In this document: positions 11,095 through 22,200 of the stretch, one piece after another
Position numbering within the stretch: position 1 is the stretch's first letter
Layout of the letters: each line of letters opens with the position of its first letter
DNA from: Cladopsammia gracilis
Lineage: Eukaryota; Cnidaria; Anthozoa; Scleractinia; Dendrophylliidae
Assembly: GCA_022457155.1 (NCBI GenBank)
Contig: JAJGOT010000461.1
Location: 310,001-374,000 of the forward strand
Direction of reading: 5' to 3'
Length of the DNA stretch: 64,000 nucleotides
Notes under the pieces: generated by a model
Told to the model about the DNA's origin: nothing
The model's input: only the letters and a program-made list of their open reading frames with translations
The model's database searches: none
Position numbers and translations under genes: made by a program

Positions 11095-13389
11095 TGCGCA
11101 GGCTACGTGGTAGACGCTTGAAATCTCTTCACAGATTCATGGAATCAATAAACCGTCTCTTTATTTCAAAACAATGCCGGCTCATATTAGAAGAAATATC
11201 CGTACATTTTCTTGCTTTGACTTATTGAACCTAACACTGGTGAACAGAGCTGGTGAAATAATTCCCGCTAACTAAAAATATAAAACAACAGCTACTCAGC
11301 TCAACCACTCAGCACGCGACTGTCCTGCTGTGTTTGTTTACGGTTGTTATTTTTAGTTTAAAATCGATCTTCGCTTTTCTAGCTATTTTCTGACTTTTCT
11401 ATGGTACGAGCACTAATCATTAAGCTTCATTTCATTTTATATTTTGCTGTGACCAAAATAAAACTCGAATCGGTCAACAAATGCAAATAGATCATCTCGC
11501 AAACGACGCGTCACTTGAAGCTTGCCGGATGTAGTCTCGAATGTAGTCACTTTCAATTCAACGTCGATAAAAACAAATAGCCGCCGAAATAGATCACTTT
11601 CAACTTCAACATTTGGGATGAAATCGTGGAGTCAATTGGAGTCAATTAGGTTTTCGAGAAAGTTTATGCCTTTAATGACTGGAATTGGGTATTATTTGGC
11701 TTTTGACTCGCCTTTTTTGAATCGATCCAACCGATTTAAAATATGCATTACCGTTGACTACAAACAGACATGGACGACAACAGTCAAACTATACCATGAT
11801 AATTTTTTTCAACGGGTCAACTCCACTTTAAGAAAAACATTTCCTGATACATTATTAATAGAGGAATAAGGTACGTATTGTTTTATTTCCATGCCTTGAC
11901 ATTACAGCGAGGAAATCCATGTACAACTTTGACTAAAATACGTGCTTTCTTCGGTTCCACCGGAAGTCATTCACCTGAATTTTACCCAAAGCACGCTGGG
12001 AAGACGGTAATATCCACCTTTTTCGTGTACCGTACTCATTGTCTTCTATTGTTTGTGAGGTATTGTAGTTTTGGTCTTGTTTTGCATTTGTATTATTGTC
12101 GTTCTTTGTTCCTTTTGTTTTACGTCATCTGTGCTCAGGTACCTGAAGAACTAAGAGACGAAAACCGATGATGTTAAAATCGGTCGAAACTCTAAAATGT
12201 GGCTATTCTATACAAATATAAATTCAGGTTAGTTCTTTTCTCGCTGGAAATTCAGAGTTTTTGCTAAAAGGTTCAATAGACTGTGATAATACGCCATTAG
12301 CAATACCAGAACCTTCAAACTACTGGCCGACAAACTGTGCAATGGATAGGAATAGAGAAGATTTCTGTACCAGAGTTACTTCCACTTTTCTGTTGTGGAC
12401 ATTTTGGGTAAGTAACAACGACGGGACCATGTGTCGAATGATAGAATCGGTCGACATATATGTATCAATACTATCGGTCAACATCGTCCGCAACAGGTCA
12501 GTGGTAGTGCTCTAAGAAGCCATGGAAGCTTTTAAATCCGCTCAACAGGGCTCGACTTGTACCGAGTTATTTTTGAACGGTAACATCTGCCCATCGCCAA
12601 GATTCATCTTTGGTTACAGAAAAACACCCTATATATCGGTACACTGTGCAAATTAAATGAAAAATAAAATACGGTGTATTGATGAGGTTAAAGCGTCCCC
12701 CGCAGGCTTTTTTACGACTGGGGTTTCGTATGCAAATAAAGTCACATTAGAAGTCAATGAATATGAATATATCATTGACATACATGTAGACATAAACACA
12801 GACAAACTTGACTATGAAACAAACAGCTGGAAAATGATCTTCAACGCCCGTTCTAGGATACGTTCGTCGCGCGAATTTTATTTAAAGCTCTAGCAAAACT
12901 ATGGAGGACCTTTCATAAGGTCGTTGCTAAGAAATAGTGAAAAGAATGGTGACTGTGTCGAATTTATCGGATCGATATGGGCCATTTCTGCGGCAACAAA
13001 AAGTAATTCAAGTTGCCGAGGCCCTCACACCAGTTTACAAACTCCGCACTGTGGTGTGTAAAACTGTTAAAGAACTGTCTTCGTGTTTTCTTCAACACTA
13101 CACTTAAAGAGTTTGCTTTTTACTTCCGCATAAATGTACCGCCTTCATGAATGTCGCAAAGGTAATTGTAGTCACTTTCCGTGAAATTTGGAGCTATATG
13201 ATTGGTAATTATAGCTATCAATAAAAGAAACCTTAAAATAGACGGAGTTACAGTGACACTAGGAAGACGAGAAAAATCCCGTTTCAAAAACCACATAAAC
13301 AATCTTACAAGTCTGCGGTAAAACATTCGTTTTCTAAGTCTTTTAGAGCTACAGATTCAGAGCAAACTTTATACAAAAGTCAGTGCACG
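11095..13389. other. Intergenic region between FARSB and the FReD gene
   Basis: No supported gene. It contains the second copy of the dispersed repeat (12024-12140, also at 2918-3030). The open frames in it show no domain, signal peptide or splice pattern I can support. The promoter of the downstream FReD gene should lie here, but no clear TATA box was chosen. Confidence 0.4.
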
Positions 13390-13711
13390 ATGAAATATTT
13401 CTTCGAAGGTATTTTGTTCACTTACTTTGTCGCGGCACTTGCAAACTCGACGGTGAAACCTGCGAAAACAAACAACGACAAAGAGAAAGCTCGGTGTTTT
13501 GTGAACAACAATATCTACTCCGGACCAAACTGCGAAAAAATCGAACAACAGCTGGACGAGATGAAAAAGCAAATCAGCGAACTTAAAAGAAACCAAACTA
13601 ACTGTTCTGATGAAAACGGTCAGTTTTCTGAACTGAAGCAACATCTGGCGGAAATAAAGCAAGAAATCCGAGCGCTGAGAGAAAACGTAACTCGTGTTCC
13701 TTGTAGCAAAG
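13390..13711 (+). CDS. FReD gene exon 1: signal peptide and coiled coil
   Basis: ATG at 13390, 107 codons plus one base, donor GTTTGT. Hydrophobic leader FFEGILFTYFVAALA, then the coiled coil and two NxT/NxS-like glycosylation sites. Confidence 0.88.
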
Positions 13712-15687
13712 GTTTGTAACACTATTCTACTAACATGGCTAACCTAAAATTCGAAAAAGTTTAAATCTCGGCCGACCGCACTCAGGATAAAAGCGGCGAA
13801 TGCTGAAAAAAATTCATCCCGATTTTCTAAACTAATGGGCGTTTTTAACGTCTCAAATGCTTCGCCGTTCAAAAAATTTAAACTGTATCTCGGTTCTGAC
13901 AACAGCTATCGTTTGGAAACGGATTAGTATAAGCACAATTTTTGTCACAAAATATTTCTCGGAGTATACCGATAAAGGAATACATTGAAATCCTTTAATT
14001 TTTTGTTCCGATTTGGGGCAAAGAACTAAAAGGATGCATGCAAGATTTTGAACTGAGTGTTCTGATTTCAGAAAACTGATCCGGAATAGCTTTACTGAGT
14101 TCGTAAAGTATAAGTTAGCATCGATAGTTTCAGTCAGAATTTGTTCTTGATTCAGTTGTTTGTTCAGTAGCTTGCAGCCAGTTAAATGTATTTTGCTAAA
14201 GTGTGTTTAACTTTCAGGTAACTTATATTAGCGGTGGAAGAAACGGAAAAGGAGATTGCGTTTAAAATGATTTTGTCCAATTTTCAGTTTACAAGAACTG
14301 CGCTGATGTTTACCATTCCGGTTACAAGAGCAGTGGAGTGTACAAAATCAATCCTGATGGTTTGGGCGAATTTGAAGTGTTCTGTGATCAGAAAACAGCC
14401 GGTGGAGGTTGGACGGTGTTTCAGAAGAGACAGGACGGCTCTGTCGATTTTTACCGGGGATGGGATGACTACAAACGCGGCTTCGGTAATCTCAACGGCG
14501 AGTTTTGGCTCGGGCTGGAGAAAATCCATCGTCTGACTGCAAACAGCAGTGACAAGCTTCGCGTCGACTTGGAAGATATCAATAGCAACACTTCCTTTGC
14601 AGAATACAGCTCATTCGATGTAGCAAGCGAGAGTTCTAAATACCAGCTGAGTTTTGGAAGTTTTTCGGGTAAGTTAAACGCCCACCTTCACCCAAAATGC
14701 TGTGCGCGCCGTGATCACTTTCTGCGCTGAATTTCATGTAACACGAAATTCACATTTGAATGTGTGTAACCAATCAGATCACGTGTATGAACAATGGAGC
14801 ATTTCAAAACAAAAACAAACGACCGCAACGTCTTTTGGGCGAACGTGGGCCTTTAACTCCTGCTGATACCGAAGTGTGTTTGTAAAATGCAGGGCATTTT
14901 TTTTCGAAGGACAAAAATATCAGCTATCTCAAAGGTCCAGGTGAAATCCGCGCGACGAGGCCGAGTTTCAGAGTAATCAATTACAAACGAAACAACAATT
15001 GCCTACACTATTGAACGAACAATGAAGGATTTAATTCACGATTTCCACAAATGTATTCCCATTTGGGGGGGGGGGGGGGGGGGGGGGTAGCCAAAGTAGA
15101 AAGTGAGAAGTCAGAACTCGTATATTCGCAAGTGAAAAGTGCGTTTTTAAAAACTGTAAATCAGACTTCACTTTCCACTTTGCTAAATCGACTTTCCATT
15201 TTGACTTTTTAACATTCTACTTTAACATTTGCTAAATCGACTTTCGGTCCATTTGACTTTAAAAGTGCTTGAAGTTGTATGACTAATGAAAATGTCCAAA
15301 TGTATCTGTTTATATTACTGAACAAACACCTTCCTCGAATGCCTGGGCGACAACTTAGTTTATTTGAAGAAGATAACTAAATTATTTTACTTTTTAAAAG
15401 AAGTATTTTATTTGTTTCTTTTCTTAGGCACCAGTGGAGATTCTCTTGGCAGTTATCATAATGGTCAATCATTTACCACCAAGGATCGTGATAATGATAA
15501 CAGCGGCTATAACTGTGCCTCGTATTGGAAAGGTGCCTGGTGGTACAAACACTGTTACTATTCTAATCTGAATGGTTTGTACTTCTCCGGGAAAAACAGA
15601 TATCAAGGAATGGTATGGCACCAAAGAGGCTCCTTGTCAAGCTTCATCAAGAAGTCTGAGATGAAAATACGTCCAAAGGATTTTTAA
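13390..15687 (+). CDS. Secreted coiled-coil fibrinogen-related (ficolin/tachylectin-like) protein
   Basis: Three exons, 13390-13711, 14288-14668 and 15428-15687, join in phase 1/1 to 320 residues. Residues 1-19 form a signal peptide. Residues of about 50-100 are a charged coiled coil (EQQLDEMKKQISELKRN) likely to drive oligomerisation. From about residue 109 a fibrinogen C-terminal domain follows: [44 protein letters not shown], then calcium-site residues TTKDRDNDN and the NLNG motif after GAWWYKHCYYS. Such proteins bind acetylated glycans or sialic acids in innate immunity. Its last two exons, last intron and 3' UTR are paralogous to the end of the mosaic lectin gene at 19-59 kb. Confidence 0.9.
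14288..14668 (+). CDS. FReD gene exon 2: N-terminal two thirds of fibrinogen domain
   Basis: 381 bases, acceptor ATTTTCAG, donor GTAAGT. Exactly the same length and phases as 40777-41157. Confidence 0.92.
14678..14856. mobile_element. TTAA-target insertion in FReD gene intron 2
   Basis: Both ends carry TTAA, and the termini TTAAACGCCCAC and GTGGGCCTTTAA are near-inverse. The paralogous intron at 41158-41180 reads GTAAGTTAACTTCTGCTGAT with a single TTAA and no insert, so it serves as the empty site. Confidence 0.7.
15066..15087. repeat. Poly-G tract
   Basis: A run of about 22 G in intron 2. Two similar runs occur at 23521-23539 and 29405-29423. Confidence 0.85.
15428..15687 (+). CDS. FReD gene exon 3: C-terminal fibrinogen domain
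   Basis: Acceptor TTTTCTTAG. Encodes the calcium-binding DRDND loop, the paired cysteines and NLNG, ending MKIRPKDF and TAA. Confidence 0.92.
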
Positions 15688-15890
15688 GATTTTGTGTCAC
15701 AAATATTTTGTTTCCGTCGCCCATTTCTCCAAGGTGATTAAGTCTGTAACATGCTCCTGCTTCACCTTTATATTGCATTTTTTTTAACCAAGAAATATTG
15801 TCTTTCAGTTTTATGCGAAATAAATTCAAGTGGTAGCAAAAAGCTTTGTAGAATGGCTATGAAGATAGCTCTTTAAAAAGGGGTTGCTAT

Positions 15891-15896
15891 AATAAA
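15891..15896 (+). promoter_or_regulatory. Polyadenylation signal AATAAA of the FReD gene
   Basis: AATAAA about 200 bases after the stop, in a 3' UTR block (15790-15920) conserved at 60250-60370 downstream of the paralogous lectin gene. Confidence 0.65.
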
Positions 15897-16005
15897 AGCT
15901 ATTAACAGTAAAGGACTTGTGTGGTGTTTTCTGCTGTATGTATGCTCATCCAATCGTTTTGGCCATTGAATCAAGTAATGGCGTTTGAAATAACTGATTT
16001 GAAAT

Positions 16006-16166
16006 TAAAGGCCCAGTATCACCCATTCGGCTTTGCGGACGTTTATTTTTGTTTTCAAATGACGAACTCGCTCGTGATTGGCTCTTTCGGGAATTTTCGA
16101 CTGCGTTAATTTCAATCGTCGAGGCATTGGGCGCGCAATGCATTTTGAGTTATACTGGGCCTTTAA
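16006..16166. mobile_element. TTAA-flanked MITE (TTAAAGGCCCAGTAT ends)
   Basis: The two ends are inverse over about 14 bases and include TTAA. The terminal TTAAAGGCCCA also resembles the right end of the insertion at 14678-14856, suggesting one family. Confidence 0.55.
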
Positions 16167-17864
16167 AATTTGGCGTGGGAAGTGTTCAGCACTTTCACTT
16201 TCCAAAAATGAAGAGAAAGGGGAAGGAAAATTTATAAAGATCATAGTAACACTACCAATGGCACTCAGCCGCGAAAGGCACTGACTCAAAACATTCCTTG
16301 CGTACATGATCTCATGATCATAATTTTATACCAATGAGAAACTGGGTAAGTACACGTTTTTTCTTTTTTCACGAAGAAGTCAAAGTCAAAGAGGATCATT
16401 TCATCAGGAAAATGATGTAATAAAAAAAGAGATCACTTTGGTCGTTTAAGGAGAAAACAACCACTTATTCATTTGGCCAACATATCCTAAAAAAACTATC
16501 TTGTGTCGGACTACTCGAGCTAATGATGCAAGAAATTATGCGTAGTAGTGATACACAATACAATACTAAGAAAACACCTTAAAAAGTAGGGTCACAATTG
16601 CCTGCTACCAATATTTGAGATATCTCCACCACTCTCTTTAGAAGTCAATAGAAGTGGTCTTGGCAATTAAGCTGACAGTCACCACACAATTAAACTTAAC
16701 CAACGCTTCCATTTGATGACCTTTTAAAGTCAGAGATCTTTCTGTTACTGTCTTCACAATCCGCAGTATAGTTTCCTGCTTTAAATGTCAGAAGGAAACA
16801 TGGGTCAAACACGGGAAGATTTTGCAACAGCAAGATATGTTTTGTGGGCGCACAATGAAAAACCTTTCATGAAAAGTAACAAGTTGACCGTAAATGGTTG
16901 CGATGACGGTGCAAACCGGGAATCTCTGGATTGTCACTCGTTCATTGATCTCTGATCAGTTGACCTAATTACAAGCTATGCGAGACGTTTTGCGCTAAAG
17001 CTGGGATATAGCTAAGTCGACATAAAAGCCTTTCCTTAGAAGGTGTGATTGACGGAAGGAATCCCTTGCCAATCCATTACTTAAGTTTCTTCTTTAAAGT
17101 ACCACTAGAGCTACAACCTTAGCGACGTTAGTCTTGCTTTGTAACTGCGTATACAAGACAGAAAGAAGCGAATAACAGAGTTTAATGACCATAAGAGTTA
17201 AGATAACAGCCAAACCTTATCTTCTGTTTATCTAACACTACTGAACTAGACAAAGTAAATCTTGGTGGTGGTCTCAATATTTGGTTAAATAAGGGAAGCT
17301 GTCTCAAAACTTAATTCCTATGTGCCAACCCGTGTTGATCTCATGATCAGCACGGTCAAGGTTGCTAAATTTATAACGTGAACTAAACCTGTCGATTTAG
17401 CACAATCGTTGAAGTGTGTCGAGAATTACGAAACGCCAAAATAACATGAATTTCACTTCCTAACATGGTAACTGAAAATAGTAAAATAGAAAATTAATGC
17501 AGAATTTGATTAGGATAAATCTGGAAAGGAATGTAAAGTTTAAATAGGATGATCATTAAATGTACATTTTTCCATGAATATAATTTTGTTTATCAGTTGT
17601 ATTAATCGTATCAACAATTTCCTTGACAATGAAATTATATTTTAAAAAAAATGAAAATTATATGCCTATCCTAATCTTCACGGTACGGAGTTACAAATGC
17701 TCAAGGAAATGAGCAAGGAAATGAGCAAAGAAATGAGCTATTTCTAGACTTTTTTCTGTTATTTCCTTAAACTATTTATCACGATTAATATCAAAGTTGG
17801 CTCGCGCGATTGCAACTGAGCTGCCCCAAAACAGCAATGATACCTTAAAGATACCACCCATTTT
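16167..17864. other. Intergenic, nothing recognised
   Basis: No coding or structured feature supported. A short direct repeat of AAGGAAATGAGCAA lies near 17702-17740. Confidence 0.35.
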
Positions 17865-17879
17865 ATGATCTTCATAGAA

Positions 17880-18770
17880 CAAACCAAAGTATCATTACGA
17901 TACAATTTTGGTATCTATGGATGTAACAAGCTTGTATACAAATATTTCACCAGAGGAGGGAATTACAGCAGTATGCAGGGCATACGACCAATTCAACAAC
18001 AACAACCCTCCCATCCCGTCCCACTATCTCAAAGTAATGATCAACCTTATCCTCAAAGAAAACTCGTTCAAATTCAATGGAGAATATTATCTCCAAATTC
18101 ATGGGAGAGCCATGGAACAAAAATGCAGTAGGCAGCATTTGCCAATATTTTCATGGCAAACATTGAAACAAAAATACTGAGCCAAAGCAAAATAAAACCA
18201 ACAGTATGGAAACGTTTCATCGATGACGTTTCCTATTTCTTGAACAAGCAAACAAATTCCATCCCACAATAAAATTTACAGCTAAAATTTCACAGATGGA
18301 TATTACATTCCTTGACACGGTTGTATGGGAAGGAAAACGATCCCAACAGGCGTCTATCCTTAACATAAAAAATCACTACAAGCCGACTGAGACATTTCAG
18401 TACACACACTATACCTCCTGTCAACCACCAGGTGTCAAGAGAGGTTTTATCAAAGGAGAAGCCATCAGACTTCTACGGACAAATTCCTCGGAAAACAACT
18501 TTCCAGGAATTTCTCAATCAATTTAGAACACGCCTTGAAGCGCGTGGCTATCAAAAAATTGAAACAAAAGAAAAAGACCTGCTAGCAAATGCTAGCAAAT
18601 ATCACCATTCGTCATGACATATCACCCAGGAGTCTCCAAAAAATACTGATGCAGAAATGGAGTTTTATTCAAAATCAGCAGTGCTGAAAACAATTTTCAA
18701 AAATCCTTCTATTATATCATATAAAAGAGGAAATCATTTAAAGACATGCTCGTAAGAGCTAACCTTTGAA
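17880..18770 (+). pseudogene. Penelope-like element reverse transcriptase fragment
   Basis: Broken frames encode in order VSMDVTSLYTNISPEEGI, a stretch with NPPIPSHYLK, the catalytic-type WKRFIDDV, TFLDTVVW, HYKPTETFQYTHYTSC, PPGVKRGF and LLRTNSSE. That is the order in Penelope-like reverse transcriptases. There are many frameshifts and stops, so it is dead. Remnants of the downstream linker (WSFIQNQ) reach about 18770. Confidence 0.75.
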
Positions 18771-18799
18771 GGCAAACTAAGAATGAGTCACTAACACAA

Positions 18800-19030
18800 A
18801 AGCGCAGTAGGAAGTCTGTGTAGGCTTGTCACGTTATTTTAAACTACTGTACATGGTATTTAAATATCTTAACGAAGAAACGACCCCCCGTCTACGACCT
18901 ACATGCTTAGCCCCAAGATAAATCAAAATAATACCCGTACAGTAGGAAGTCTGTGTAGGCTTGTCACGTTATTCTGGACTACTGTAGATGGTATTCAAAT
19001 ATCTTAACGAAGAAACGATCCTCCCCCTTA
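18800..19030. repeat. Direct duplication of about 90 bp
   Basis: AGTAGGAAGTCTGTGTAGGC through CTTAACGAAGAAACGA occurs at about 18806-18892 and again at 18941-19018 with few changes. Confidence 0.65.
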
Positions 19031-19218
19031 AACGAAGAAACCAACCACTTCTACGACCTGCTTGCTTAAGCCCCAAGATAAATCACTTCCATTAAGGAAT
19101 ATGTATTTTATTGTCCGTTCGCATGTCCAGGCAGATAAAACTGATGTCATCACGATCACGTACAAAAATAATGTATATAACTTCAACTCAGTTAAGCTTT
19201 TCCTTCATTTGAAGCAAG

Positions 19219-19297
19219 ATGTCCGGAGTGCGTTGTGTTCCGTTGCACCTTTGGTTAATACTTTTTACTTTCGAGCTGCTCACCCACGAAAGTCAAG
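19219..19297 (+). CDS. Mosaic lectin exon 1: signal peptide
   Basis: ATG followed by a hydrophobic leader ([15 protein letters not shown]) and THESQ, donor GTAAAT, phase 1. The next acceptor restores the frame exactly. Confidence 0.75.
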
Positions 19298-22200
19298 GTA
19301 AATGGAAACAGCATTTAATTTTCAATTTTATTGTAGACTAGACATTTTAAAATGTCGTTAATTAGTAGTTTTGTGATGCGGTTAATGTCATATTTATAAC
19401 CGAACGATTTGGGGGTGGGGCGCACACGGAAAGAGGAAATTTTACGTCCTTTACACCTGCAGTTCCTCGATAATTAGTTAATACGAATTGCCGTTATCTT
19501 TAATCCAGCTTATATGTTTTCTCTTTCCTTCACAACAGCCAGTTTCAAGGCAGGAAAAATCAATGTGACCACAGCCAGCCCAGGGCTTTTCGCTTGTAAC
19601 CAGGTTTCGTTTCCAGAACCTTTCTCTGGAGGGCAGGAAATTAAAGTTCTCGCTTCATTTGGTCACTCAGTTAAAAAACCAACTCGTGGTAACGGTGCTG
19701 CCATTTGGGTGGAGTCAGAAGATAAAAATCAATTCAAAGCGTGTGTTGTTGAGTATAGCGACGGCTCAAATAAAACTGCGGAGGTCAACTGGGTTGCGCT
19801 TCAATCTGCACCTTCTGGAACACAAATAGGAACCACTTCCTTGGACGCTTGGACTACTGGAACAGAATGCAAAAGGATCGACTTCCAAAAGGTTAGTTCA
19901 CGTCCATTTTCATCAAAAGCTTATGGTAACATGAAAAGTTTGAGGCGTGGTAACCTTAGGGGCGGACCATTAGAAATCTTGGGAGGGGGGTGACAATTAC
20001 CAAAAAAAATCCTGCAAAGGAATATTGTCTCAAAAAAAAAAAAATTCCTGCAAGCAGTTGACCATAAAAAAAATAAAATCCTGCAAGCTAACTGACTATA
20101 TATACATATATTTATTTATTTATTTATTTATTTATTTTAAACTGGAATATATGAGAGTATGCTCTCTTTTAGTAAAATTCATCAAAAAGCAACTTCAGGT
20201 TGACTCAAATGCTGTCAAAAATGACCTGCCTCAAAGTTCTATCTGGTACATGTACCAATATCTTAATATAACCAAAACCTTGTTTATGTACATATTTGAA
20301 AACACTGTAAACATCATGAAATATGTAACCTGCTCTACTACACGCAAGTGACGACGAGAAGCGACATCAATTTGCCAAACATTTTTGACAGAAATTGTTG
20401 TCTCAGAACACTAGAAATGGAGTTTCAGAATTTTCTGGTAGGCCATGCCCCCAGACCCCCTAGCGGCTCGCGCCTTCGGCGCTCGACCACTCCATCCAAT
20501 TTTTATGCAAAGGTTCGACAGTCTGACTTAAATCTACTCTCCAGCGTTTCATACCAAAAATGGATTGGGCCACTGGTATAAAAAAAGAAATTGGAGCTTG
20601 CACGCATTTATAATGAAGATCTCAGGCTTGCACCTCCCAAAAAAAATCCTGCAGGAAACTCAGGCCGAAAAAAAATGCATACACTGAAAAATTTTTGACC
20701 CCCCTCCCAGGATTTCTAATGGTCCACCCCTTACGATTATCGAACCGAAGTAAAGACTCCTTATTGCTTTTATCGTTGATTGTCCTCCAGCAAAACAATT
20801 TAATAAGTTTGTCTATGCACACTTTGTCGATTCCGAATTGTTTTTTTCATTATCTTTATGTGGTAATAAAACATTTTACCGCCAAACGAAATTAATTTAT
20901 AAAGCACGCAGGCACGAAGATACGCGATTTTAATTTAATTAACATCTGTAAAGGTTTGGAGTAAACAAATAAATGAAATGAAATGAAATGAAAAAAAAGT
21001 ACGCAGCCACACAGCCACACGACCACGCAGGCACGCAGGCACGCAGGAACGTAACCACGCAGGCACGTAAGCATGCAGGCACGCAGGCATGTAGAAACGC
21101 AGAAACGCAGCTACGCAGCCACTCAGCCATGCATGCACGCAGGCACGCAGACACGCAGCCATGCATGCACGCAGGCACGCAGGCACGCAGGCACGCAGGC
21201 ACGCAGGCACGCAAAAATGCAGGGACGCAGGGACGCAGGGACGCAGGGACGCAGGCACGCAGGCACGCAGGCACGCAGGCACGCAGGCACGCAGGCACGC
21301 AGGCACGCAGGCACGCAGGCACGCAGGCACGCAGGCACGCAGGCACGCAGGCACTTAGCCATGCAGGCATGCAGGCACTCAGGCACACAGGAACGCAGGA
21401 ACGCAGGAACACAGGCACGCAGACACGCAGGCACGCAGGCACGCAGGCACGCAGGCACGCAGGCACGCAGGCACGCAGGCACGCAGGCACGCAGGCACGC
21501 AGGCACGTAGGCACGCAGAAACGAAGCCACGCAGCCAGGTAGCCACGGAGCCACGCAACCACACAGCCACGCATGGACACACGCAGGCACGCAGGTACGC
21601 AGGCACGCAGCCATTAATTTCCCTAATTTCCATTGATTCTTTCGTTTTTCATGTTTATTCATATTTTAATAACAGAATTTTTTTTTGTGTCTATCGTTTT
21701 CTTCGTGTCTTCTCTAAAGTATAGTTTATGTTTATTTTCCAGCGATTCTTGTCTTCACCAACCATACTTGTGACTCCTAGTCACAAGATTGTAGGGAGAC
21801 CTCAAGACGCAATGGCCGCGTGGGTAGAGGACTTGACCGAGGACAGTTTCAAAATTTGTCTCAGAGAAGTTAAGATTTTCGACGGTCTACATAAGAGCAT
21901 AAAAATTGTGAGTAAAGTGTTCAATATTATTCTCTATCCTATAAATAATGTATCTGCATAGTTATAATACACATTGTTCCTAAAGAAGACCAGAAAGCAG
22001 TAAAACAACAATGCTTATAAATCAGACAACTCCAAATATTGGTCAACAAAAGCTTGTTGTCTGTGGAACCACCTCACTTAGCTGAAGCAATTTTCTTTTC
22101 ATATTTATAAACAAAATGGTTCCATCTTAACAACAACGACAACAACAAAAACAAGGCAAATAATGAAACATGACGCTTTCGACATTATTGATCCTTGCAG

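Noticed and set aside
10868..11228. Overlapping open frames in a GC-rich block
   Set aside because: They fall within the inverted-repeat MITE at 10871-11094 and its edge; peptides are arginine-rich shadows with no domain.
11522..12171. Two plus-strand frames of about 100 codons upstream of the FReD gene
   Set aside because: One overlaps the dispersed repeat also found at 2.9 kb; neither has a domain or consistent splice sites.
20935..21662. Several long open frames (up to 213 codons) on both strands
   Set aside because: All are translations of the 8-bp minisatellite; no composition or splice evidence for a gene.
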